The notes beneath the pieces are model-generated. The model was not told the origin of the DNA. It was given only the letters and a program-made list of their open reading frames with translations, and did no database searches. The position numbers and the translations under genes were made by a program. A stretch of 64,000 bases of DNA from Aristolochia californica (taxonomy: Eukaryota > Streptophyta > Magnoliopsida > Piperales > Aristolochiaceae): contig JARWKL010000004.1 in assembly GCA_029961685.1 (NCBI GenBank), forward strand, positions 25,053,610 through 25,117,609. The letters run 5' to 3'. Positions within the stretch are counted from its first letter, which is position 1. The number at the start of each line of letters is the position of its first letter. Of the stretch, positions 1-10,290 are shown piece by piece.

Positions 1-1621
1 GAGTTCTTTTCTGGTATTTGAATAAATTTTCTTCACTTTCATTTTTTAATTTCTTGAAATTCTTTACGTACATAAACTCAAAATATTTTTTTCTGTTGTG
101 ATCTTTTTTCCTTTTATATCTTTTTTTGTTGACGAGATGAAGGGAAAGTGAAAACTCAAGTTTTGATTTAAGAAAAAAGTATACAACTAAAATGGAAATG
201 CACAATCCACAAATGTAGAGAGAGATAATTCCAAAAAGTGCCTATAATTTTTAGGGATTGTAAACTCTTTTTAGTTTTTAAATATCAGGTTCTGCAATCG
301 TCGGGAAAAGGGGGTGGCAGGGGATAAGTTCTTCATTACAAAAATATAGCCCATTACACATGATAAATAAATTTACAATCATCTATGATCGTCAGGTCTG
401 CTTTTTGTAAATGGGCAAAATAAACGCTGATTTGACTCAAGTAAATATCCCACCCCACGTTCACTTGAGAATTTAATATTATTCTCTTTAAAAGGTTTGG
501 ATCCATAGGTCATTTGCATCTTTAACATGTTCCAAGCATGCATATACATTTTTTAGAACATGTGTAGAAAAATCTCTTTCTTATAAAATTCTGAGCTATT
601 AGGGTTGAACTAGTGGAATTTCCCAAACTTGGATAACAAAACTTTCGGGTTCATTTGTGGTGTGTGAATAAATTTTCTTTACTTACATTTGTTTATTGCT
701 TTAAATTCTTTCCATTAATAAACTCTAAAATTTTCAGTTTGTTGTGATCAATTTGAATTTAATCTCTTTTTTTTGTTTATGAGATGAAGGGAAAGTGAAA
801 ACTCAAGTTTTGATTTAAGAAAAAAGTATATATCTAAAATTGAAATGCACAATGCACAAATTAGAGAGACATAATTCATGAAAGTGCCTGTAATTTTTAG
901 GGATTGTAAACTCTTTTTAGTTTAGATATATCAGGTTCTGCAATCGTCGGGAAAAGGGGGTGGCGGGGGATTTTTAACTGAGTGTTGACTCCCAATCCAT
1001 AAGTGATTCCTTACAAAATTATATCCCGTTATGCATAATAAATCTCTTTACAATCATCTATGACCCTTAGTGCAACATTTTGTAAATAGCCAAGTTAATG
1101 GCTTGTTTGACTCGGGTAAATATCCCACCGCACGTTCACTTGAGAATTTAGTGTTATTCTCTTTAAAAGGTTTGGATCCATAGGTCATTTGCATCTTGAA
1201 CATGTTTCAAGCAAGCATATCCATTTTTTAAAATATATGAAGAAAAATCGCTCTCTTATAAAATTCAGAGCTACTACGGTTGAAGTAGTGAAATTTCCCA
1301 AACTTGGATAACAAAAATTTTGTATTTGAATGTGGTGTGTAAATAAATTTTCTTTTCTTTATTTTGTATATTGCTTTAAATTCCCTCCTTACATAAACTC
1401 TAAAATTTTCAGTTTGTTGTGATCTATTTGCCTTTTATCTCTTTTTTCTGTTTTCGAGACGAAGGGAAAGTGAAAACTCAAGTTTTGATTTAAGAAAAAA
1501 GTATACATCTAAAATATAAATGCAAAATGCACAAATATAGAGAGAGATAATTCTAAAATGTGTTTGTAATTTTTTGGGGTTGTAAACTCTTTTTAGTTTT
1601 TATATATCATGTTCAGCAATC

Positions 1622-1637
1622 TTCGTGGAAAGGGGGA
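1622..1637 (+). other. CENP-B-box-like sequence
   Basis: TTCGTGGAAAGGGGGA matches the mammalian CENP-B box core (TTCG, four bases, A, two bases, CGGG) at every core position except the first C of CGGG, which is G. The related TTCGGGAAAAGGGGG occurs at 10831, 13476, 15592, 39440, 40795, 42702 and 44724, with the same mismatch. TTCGATAAAAGGGG occurs near 6309, 34798 and 55349. Most monomers have ATCGTCGGG instead, which fits worse. It may be chance similarity of a G-rich box. Confidence 0.3.
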
Positions 1638-3160
1638 GGCGGGGATTTTTAACTGAGTGTTGACTCCCAATCCATAAATCATTTCTTACAAAAGTATAGC
1701 CCGTTATGCATGATAAATCACTTTGCAATCACCTATAATCGTTAGGTCAACTTTTTTAAAATGGGCAAAATAATGGCTTTTTTGACTCAGGTAAATATCC
1801 CACCGCACGTTCACTTGAGAATTTAATGTTATTCTCTGTAAAAGGTTTGGATCCATAGGTCATTTTCATCTATCACATATTTCAAGCATGCATATCCATT
1901 TTTTAAAAGATCTGTAGAAAAATTTCTTTCTTATAAAATTCCGAGCTATTAGGGTTTAACTAGTGGAATTTCCCAAACTTGGAAAACAAAACTTTTGTGT
2001 TCATTTGTGGTGTGTGAATAAATTTTCTTTACTTACATTTTTTTATTGCTTTAAATTATTTCCATACATAAATTCTTTTTTTTTGTTTACAAGATGAAGG
2101 GAAAGTGAATACTGAAATTTTTATTTAAGAAAAAAGTATACATCTAAAATGGAAATGCACAATGCTCAAATGTAGAGAGAGATAATTTTAAAAAGTGTTT
2201 GTAATTTTTCGGGATTGTAAACTCTTTTTAGTATTTATATATTTATTTCTTCAATAGTCGGGAAAAGGGGGAGGCGGGGGATTTTTAACTGAGTGTTGAC
2301 TGATAATCCATAAGTCATTCCATACAAAAACATAGCCCGTTACGCATGATAAATCACTTTACAATCATCTATGATCGTTAGGTCAACTTATTGTAAATGG
2401 GCAAAATAATGGCTTGTTTGACTCAGGTAAATATCCCACTGCACGTTCTCTTGAGAATTTAATGTTATTCTCATGAAAAGATATGGATACATAGGTCATT
2501 TCCATATTTAACATGTTTCAAGCAAGCATATCCATTTTTTAAAACGTATATAGATAAATCTCTTTCTTATAAAATTCCGAGCAATTAGGGTTGAACTAGT
2601 CGGATTACCCGAACTTGGATAACAAAACATTTGTGTTCATTTGTAGGGTGTGAATAAATTTTCTTTACTTACATTTGTTTATTGCTTTAAATTGTTTCCA
2701 TACATAAAGTCTAAAATTTTCATTTTGTTGTGATCTATTTGCCGTTTATCTCTTTTTTTTGTTTACGAGATGAACGGGAAGTGAAAAATCTAGTTTTTAT
2801 TTAAGACAAAAGTATACGTTTAAAATGGAAATGGAAAATGCACAAAAGTCGAAAGAGATAATTCCAAAAAGTGTCTGTAATTTTTAGGGATTGAAAGCTC
2901 TTTTAAGTTTTTATATTTTAGGTTCTGCAATCGTCGGGAAAAAGGGGAGGCGGGGGATTTTTAACTTAGTGTTGACTCCCAATCTATAAGTCATTCCTTG
3001 CAAAAATATAGCCGTTTACGATTGATAAATCATTTTACAATCATCTATGATCCTTTGTCCAGCTTTTTGTAAATTGGCAAAACAATGGCTTGTTTGACTC
3101 GGGTAAATATCCCATCGCGCGTTCACTTGAGAATTTAATGTTATTCTCTTTAAAAGATTT

Positions 3161-3834
3161 GGATCCATAGGTCATTTTCATCTTGAACATGTTTCAAGCA
3201 TGCATATCCATTTTTTAAAACATGTGTAGAAAAATCTCTTTCTTATAAAATTCCGAGCTATGAGGGTTGAACTAGTGGAATTTCCCAAACTTGGATAACG
3301 AAACTTTTGTGTTCATTTGTGGTGTGTGAATAAATTTTCTTTTCTTACATTTGTTTATTGCTTTGAATTCTTTCCATACATAAACTCTAAAATTTTCAGT
3401 TTGTTGTGATCTATTTGCCTTTATCTCTTTTTTTTGTTTACTGGATGAAGGAAAAGTGAAAACTCATGTTTTGAGTTAAGAAAAAAGTATACATCTTAAA
3501 TGGAAATGAACAATGCAAAAATTTAGAGAGAGACAATTCCTAAAAGTGTTTGTAATTTTTAGGGATTGTAACTCTTTTTAGTTTTTATATATTTGGTTCT
3601 GCAATCGTTGGGAAATGGGGGAGGCGAGGGATTTTTAACTGAGTGTTGACTCCCAATGCATAAGTCACTCCTTACAAAAATATAGCCCGTTACACATGAT
3701 AAATCACTATACAATCAACTATGATCCTTCGTTCAGCTTTTTGTTGATGGGTAAAATAATGGCTTGTTTCACTCGGGTAAATATCCCACTGCACGTTCAC
3801 TTGAGAATTTAATGTTATTCTCTTTAAAAGGTTT
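3161..3834 (+). repeat. Representative long (type A) monomer, 674 bp
   Basis: A near-consensus unit, useful as a map. Offsets from the phase site: 1, GGATCC; 27-65, dyad with two ACATGT halves around GCATGCAT; 111, ACTAGT; 218, TAAACTCTAAAATTTT; 262-275, T-rich tract; 283-300, purine-rich GATGAAGGAAAAGTG block; 358-380, TTTAGAGAGAG then AATTCC; 441-470, G-rich box; 484-505, GTTGACTCCCAAT then a degenerate second copy of the phase-site motif (CATAAGTCA); 525-570, the stretch absent from short monomers; 606-625, TTTCACTCGGGTAAATATCCC; 633-674, TTGAGAATTTAATGTTATTC leading to the next GGATCC. Phase is arbitrary. In most monomers GGATCC (BamHI) and ACTAGT (SpeI) are intact, so either enzyme should give a ladder of about 675 bp. 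Confidence 0.9.
3187..3225. repeat. Conserved dyad next to the phase site
   Basis: ACATGTTT at 3187-3194 and AAACATGT at 3218-3225 form an 8 bp inverted repeat around a 23 bp spacer that contains the self-complementary GCATGC and ATGCAT. The arrangement recurs at offset 27-65 of most monomers, for example 527-560, 8577-8615 and 28350-28388. Short dyads that can extrude as hairpins are a reported trait of many centromeric satellites; here function is inference only. Confidence 0.6.
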
Positions 3835-5640
3835 GGATCCATATGCGATTTACATCTTTAACACGTTTCAAGCATGCATATCCATTTTTTAAAACATGTG
3901 TAGAAAAATCACTTTCTTTTTAATTTCAGAGCTATTAAGGTTGAACTAGTGGAATTTCCCAAAGTTGGATCACAAAAGTTTTGTGTTCATTTGTGGTGTG
4001 TGAATAAATTTTCTCTACTCTCATTTGTTTATTGCAAGAAATTCTTCCATACATTGACTCTAAAATTTTCATTTTGTTGTGATCTATTTTCCTTTTATCT
4101 CTTTTTTTGTTTCCGAGATGAAGGGAAAGTAAAAACTCAAGTTTTGATTTAAGAAAAAAGTATACATCTAAAATGAAAATGCACAATGCACAGATTTAGA
4201 GAGAGATAATTCCAAAGAGTGTGTGAAATTTTTAGGGATTGTAAAATTTTTTAGTTTTTATATATCAGGTTCAAATATTGTCGGGAAAAGGGGGTGGTGG
4301 GGGATTTTAACCTGAGTGTTGACTCCGAATCCACAAGTCATTCCATACAAAAATATAGCCCGCTACACATGATAAATCACTTTACAATCATCTATGATCG
4401 TTCGGTAAGCTTTTTGTAAATGGGCAAAATAATGGCTTGTTTGACTCAGGTAAATATCCCAGTGCATGTTCACTTGAGTATTTAATGTTATTCTCTTTAA
4501 GTGGTTTAGATCCATAGGTCATTTGCATCTTGAACGTGTTTCAAACATGCATATCAATTTTTTAAAACATGTGTAGAAAAATCTATTTCTTATAAAATTC
4601 CAACTATTAGGGTTGAACTAGTGGAATTTCCCAAACTTGGATAACAAAACTTTTGTGTTCATTTGTGTTGTGTGAATAAATTTTATTTACATACATTTTT
4701 TTATTTCTTTAAATACTTTCCATACATAAACTCTAAGATTTTTATTTTGTTGTGATCTATTTGCCTTTTATCTCTTTTTTTTTTGTTGACGAGATGAAAG
4801 GAAGTGAAAACTCAAGTTTTTATTGAAGAAAAAAGTATAAATCTAAAATGGAAATGCACAATGCATAAATTTAGAGAGAGATAATTCCAAAAAGTGTAAG
4901 TAATTTTTAGGGATTGTAAACTCTTTTTAGTTTTTATATATTAAGTTCTGGAATCGTCGGGAAATGGGATAGGAGGGGGATTTTTAACTGAGTGTTGACT
5001 CCCAATCCATAAGTCATTCCTTACAAAAATATAACCCGTTACACATGATAAATCACTTTACAATCATCTACGATCGTTTGGTCAGCTTTTTGTAAATAGG
5101 AAAATAATGACTTGTTTGACTCGGGTAAATATCCCACCGGACATTCACTTGAGAATTTAATGTTATTCTCTTTAAAAGGTTTGGATCCATAGGTCATTTG
5201 CATATTTAACTTATTTCAATCATGCATATCCATTTTTTAAAACATGTGTAGAAAAATCTCTTTCTTATAAAATTTCGGGCTAATAGGGTTGAACTAGTGG
5301 AATTTCCTAAACATGGATAACAAAAGTTTTGTGTTCATTTGTGGTGTGTGAATAAATTTTCTTTTACTTAAATTTTTATATTTCTTGAAATTCCTTACTT
5401 ACATAAACTCAAAATTTTTTGTTTTGTTGTGGTCTTTTTTCCTTTTATCTGTTTTTTTTTTGTATACGAGAAGAAGGGAAAGTGAAAACTCAAGTTTTGA
5501 TTTAAGAAAAAAGTATAGATCTAAAATGGAAATGCACAATGCACAAATGTAGAGAGTTATAATTCCAAAAAGTGCCTGTAATTCTTAGGGATTGTAAACT
5601 CTTTTTAGTTTTTATATATTAAGTTCTGGAGACGTCGGGA

Positions 5641-5861
5641 AATGGGATAGGAGGGGGATTTTTAACTGAGTGTTGACTCCCAATCCATAAGTAATTCCTT
5701 ACAAAAATATAGTCCGTTACGTATAATAAATCTCTTTACAATCATCTATGATCCTTAGTTCAGCTTTTTGTAAATGGGCAAAATAATGGCTTGTTTGACT
5801 CTGGTAAATATCCCACTGCACGTTCACTTGAGAATGTAGTGTTATTCTCTTTAAAAGGTTT
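5641..5861 (+). repeat. Junction between left copy and HOR copy 1
   Basis: Upstream of about 5650 this unit carries the marker AAATGGGATAGGAGGGGG, shared with its left neighbour at 4963-4980 but not with the units before 1174, 34350 or 54906. Downstream of about 5680 it matches the units before 34350 and 54906 (AATCTCTTTACAATC; GATCCTTAGTTCA). The switch therefore lies in the GGGGGATTTTTAACTGAGTG stretch or just after it, and monomer phase is kept. The natural reading is an in-phase unequal crossover that joined the left copy to copy 1. Confidence 0.65.
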
Positions 5862-8549
5862 GGATCCATTGGTCATTTGAATCTTTAACATGTTTCAAGC
5901 ATGCATATCCTTTTTTATAAATATTTGTAGAAAAATGCTTTCTTATAAAATTCAGAGGTATTACGGTAGAAGTAATGGAATTTCCCAAACTTGCATAACA
6001 AAAATTTTGTATTCATTTGTGGTGTGTGAATAAATTTTCTTTACTTACTTTTGTATATTTCTTTAAATTCCTTCCATACATAAACTCTAAAATTTTCTGT
6101 TTGTTGTGATCTATTTCCTTTTTATCTCTGTTTTTGGTTTACGAGATGAAGGGAAAGTGAAAACTCAAGTTTACATTTAAGAAAAAAGTATACATCTAAA
6201 ATGGAAATGAAAAATGCAGAAATATAGAGAGAGATAATTCCTAAAAGTGTTTGTAATTTTTTGGGATTGTAAACTCTTTTTAGTTTTTATATATCAGGTT
6301 CAACAATCTTCGATAAAAGGGGGAGGCGGGGGATTTTTAACTGAGTGTTGACTCCCAATCCATATGTCATTTCTTAAAAAAATATAGCCCGTTATGCATG
6401 ATAAAACATTTTACAATAACCTATAATCGTTAGGTCAGCTTTTTTTAAATGGGCAAAATAATGGCTTTTTTTAATAGGGTAAATGTCCCACCACACGTTC
6501 ACTTGAGAATCTAATGTTATTCTCTTTAAAAGGTTTGGATCCATAGGTCACTTGCATCTACCACATATTTCAAGCATGCGTATCCATTTTTTAAAAGATC
6601 TGTAGAAAAATCTCTTTCTTATAAAATTCCGAGCTATTAGGGTTGAACTAGTGGAATTTCCCAAACTTGGAAAACAAAACTTTTGTGCTCATTTGTGGTG
6701 TGTGAATAAATTTTCTTTACTTACTTTTGTTTATTGCTTTAAATTATTTCCATACATAAACTCTAAAATTTTCATTTTGTTGTGATCTATTTGCCATTTA
6801 TTTCTTTTTTTGTTTACGAGATGAAGGGAAAGTGAAAAATCAAGTTTTTATTTAAGAAAAAAGTATAAATGTAAAATGGAAATGCCCATTGCTCAAATGT
6901 AGAGAGAGATAATTCCAAAAAGTGTTTGTAATTTTTCGGGATTGTAAACTCTTTTAGTATTTATATGTCACGTTCTTCAATAGTCGGGAAAAGGGGGAGG
7001 TGGGGGATTTTTAACTGAGTGTTGACTCCCAATCCATAAGTCATTCCAAACAAAAATATAGCCCGTTACGCATGATAAATCACTTTACAATCACCTATGA
7101 TCGTTAGGTCAGCTTTTTGTAAATAGGCAAAATAATGGCTTGTTTGACTAAGGTAAATATCCCACCGCACGTTCTCTTGAGAATTTAATGATATTCTCTT
7201 TAAAATATTTGGATCCATAGGTCATTTGAATATTTAACATGTTTCAAGAATGCATATCCATTTTTTAAAACATATATAGATAAATCTCTTTCTTATAAAA
7301 TTCCGAGCTATTAGGGTTGAACTCGTGGAATTACCCAAACTTGGATAACAAAACATTTGTGTTCATTTGTAGGGTGTGAATAAATTTTCCTTACTTACAT
7401 TTCTTTATTGTTTTAAATTGTTTCCGAACATAAACTCTGAAATTTTCATTTTGTTCTGATCTATTTGCCTTTTATCTCATTTTTTTGTTTACGAGATGAA
7501 GGGGAAGTGAAAACTCAAGTTTTTATTTAAGAAAAAGTATACGTTTAAAATGCAAATGGACAATGCACAAAAGTAGAGAGAAATAATTCCAAAAAGTGTC
7601 TGTAATTTTTAGGGATTGGATGCTCTTTTTATTTTTATATTTCAGGTTCTACAATCGTCGGGAAAAGGGGGAGGCGGAGAATTTTTAACTAAGTGTTGAC
7701 TCCCAATCCATAACTCATTCTTTACAAAAGTATAACCCATTACAAATGATAAATCATTTTACAATCATGTATGATCGTTAGGTCACCTTTTTGTAAATGG
7801 GCAAACTAATGGCTTATTTGACTCGAGTAAATATCCCACTGCACGTACACTTGAGAATTTAATGTTATTCTCTTTTAAAGGTTTGGATCCATAGGTCATT
7901 TGCATATTTAACATGTTTAAAGCATGCATATCTATTTTTTAAAACATGTGTAGAAAAAAATCTTCTTATAAAATTCCAAGCTCTTACGGTTGAATTTCCC
8001 AAACTTGGATAACAAAAATTTTGTGTTCATTTGTCGTGTCTGAATAATTTTATTTTTTTAAATTTTTTTATTGCTTTAAATTCTTTCCAAACATAATCTC
8101 TAAAATTTTCAGTTTGTTGTGATCTATTTGCCATTTATCTCTTTTTTTTGTTTATGAGTTGAAGGGCAAGTGAAAACTCAATTTTTGATTTAAGAAAAAA
8201 GTATACATCTAAAATGGAAATGCACAATGAAAAATTGTAGAGAGAGATAATTCCAAAAAAGTGTTTGTAATTTTTAGGGATTGTAAACTCTTATTATTTT
8301 TTATATATCAGGTTCTGCAATCGTCGGGAAAAGGGGGAGTCGGGGGATTTTTAATTGAGTGTTGACTCCGAATCTATAATTCGTTCCTTAAAAAATATAG
8401 CTCTTTATGCATGATAAATCACTTTAAAATCATTAATGATCCATACTTCAGCTTTTTGTAAATGGGAAAAACAATGGCTTGTTTGACTCGTGTAAATATC
8501 CCATCGCATGTTCACTTGAGAATTTAGTGCTATTCTCTTTAAAAGGTTT
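5862..8549 (+). repeat. HOR copy 1, segment S1 (4 monomers)
   Basis: Phase sites are at 5862, 6537, 7211 and 7885. The order and private variants recur at 34350-36967 and 54906-57250, and in condensed form at 1174-3160. Private markers: TTTATAAATATTTG in the first unit, AAAAGATCTGTAG in the second, TATATAGATAAATC plus CATAAACTCTGAAATT in the third. The fourth lacks AACTAGTGG near offset 105, which explains its 665 bp length. Copies 2 and 3 share bases against copy 1 in the first unit (GATTCTTTAACATG; CATGGAT), so they are the closer pair here. Confidence 0.85.
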
Positions 8550-10248
8550 GGATCCATAGGTCATTTACATCTTGAAAATGTTTCAAGCATGCATATCCAT
8601 TTTTTAAAACATGTGTAGAAAAATCTCTTTCTTATAAAATTCCGAGCTATTAGGGTTGTACTAAAAGGAATTTCTCAAACTTGGATAACAAAACTTTTGT
8701 GTTAATTTGTGGTGTGGGTATAAATTTTTTTCACTTACATTTGTTTATTGCTTTAAATTCTTCCCATACATCAACTCTAAAATTTTCATTTTTTTGTGAG
8801 CTATTTGCCTTTTACCTCTTTTTTTTGTTTACGAGATGAAGGGAAAGTGAAAACTCAAGTTCTAATTTAAGAAAAAAGTATACATCTAAAATGGAAATGC
8901 ACAATGCACAAATGTAGAGAGCGATAATTCCAAAATGTGTTTGTAATTTTTAGGGATTGTAAACTCTTTTTAGTTTTTAAATATCAGGTTATGCAATCAT
9001 CGGGAAAAGGGGGAGGCGGGGGATTTTTAACAGAGTGTTGTCTCCCAATCCATAAGTCATTCCATGCAAAAATATAGCCCATTACGCATGATAAATCACT
9101 TTACAATCATCTATGATCGTTAGGTCAGCTTTTTGTTAATGGGCAAAATAATGGCTTGTTTGATTCGGGTAAATATCCCACTGCACATTCTCTTGTGAAT
9201 TTAATGTTATTCTCTTTAAAAGGAATGCATCCATAGGTCATTTGCATCTTTAACTTGTTTCTTGCATGCATATCCATTTTTTAAAACATGAATAGAAAAA
9301 TCTCTTTCTTATAAAATTCCGAGCTATGAGGGTTGAACTAGTGGAATTTCCAAAACATGGATAATGAAACTTTTGTCTTCATTTGTGGTGAGTGAATAAA
9401 TTTTATTTACTTACATTTGTTTATTGCTTTAAATTCTTTCCATACATAAACTCTAAAATTTTCAGTTTGTAGTGATTTATTTGCCTTTTATCTCCTTTTT
9501 TTGTTTACGAGATGAAGGAAAAGCGAAAATTCATGTTTTGATTTAAGAAAAAAGTATACATCTAAAATGGAAATGAACAATCCAAAAATTTAGAGAGAGA
9601 TAATTCCAAAAAGTGTTTGTAATTTTTAGGAATTGTAACTCTTTTTAGTTTTTATATATTTTGTTCTGCAATCATTGGGAAATAGGGGAGGCGGGGGACT
9701 TTTAACTGAGTGTTGACTCCCAATCTATAAGTCATTAATTAAAAAAATATAGCCCGTTATGCATGATAAATCACTTTACAATCAACTATGATCCTTCGTT
9801 CAGCTTTTTGTCAATGGGCAAAATAATGGCTTGTTTCACTTGGGTAAATAGCCCACCGCGCGTTCACTTGAGAATTTAATGTTATTCCCTTTAAAAGGTT
9901 TGGATCTGTAGGTCATTTGCATTTATTACATGTTTCAAGCATGCACATCCTTTTTTTAAAACATATGTAGAAAAATCTCTTTTTTATAAAATTCCGAGCT
10001 ATTAGGGTTGAACTAGTGGAATTTCCCAAACTTGGATAACAAAACTTTTGTAATCGTTTGAGGTCTGTGAATAAATTTTCTTTACTTACATTTGTTTATT
10101 GCTATAAATTCTTTCCATACATAAACTCTAAAATTTTCTTTTTTTTTGAGATCTATTTGCCCTTTATCTCTTTTTTTTTTTACGAGATGGAGGGAAAGTG
10201 TAAACTCAAGTTTTGATTTAAGTAAAAAGTATGCATCTAAAATGGAAA

Positions 10249-10290
10249 TGGGAAAAAATCGTTAGGTCACCTATAATCGTTAGGTCAGCT
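10249..10290 (+). repeat. Scar of a 190 bp deletion, 483 bp monomer
   Basis: The 9902 unit is cut from AAAATGGAAATG directly to a patch in which TCGTTAGGTC occurs twice (10259 and 10277) flanking ACCTATAA. The partner at 38320-38994 is a full 675 bp, and holds the motif once at this place. The duplicated motif suggests a short templated insertion during repair. Confidence 0.8.

Larger units (their letters stand above)
1..5640 (+). repeat. Left HOR copy, condensed and diverged
   Basis: Phase sites are at 499, 1174, 1849, 2485 (GGATAC), 3161, 3835, 4509 (AGATCC) and 5183. Unit 1174 matches 5862, 34350 and 54906 (shared TTCAGAG and ACGGT near offset 90-105). Unit 1849 matches 6537 (AAAAGATCTGTAG). 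Unit 2485 matches 7211 (TATATAGATAAATC). The unit before 1174 matches the one before 34350 (GATAATTCATGAAAGTGCC or close). Copy order is therefore conserved, but monomers are missing compared with copy 1: the 2485-3160 unit begins like the 7211 unit and ends like the 7885 unit, with the switch near 2930. The 1849 unit lacks about 39 bp at the T-rich tract, giving 636 bp. Divergence from copy 1 looks higher than between copies 1, 2 and 3. Confidence 0.8.

Noticed and set aside
262..300. Poly-T tracts as RNA polymerase III terminators of a small RNA gene
   Set aside because: The T-rich tract is present in every monomer, but I find no A and B box pair or folded RNA upstream at a fixed distance.
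3935..4186. Overlapping plus- and minus-strand frames of 67 and 83 codons
   Set aside because: Both lie within one ordinary monomer and are broken in its relatives. They are chance open frames in AT-rich repeat.
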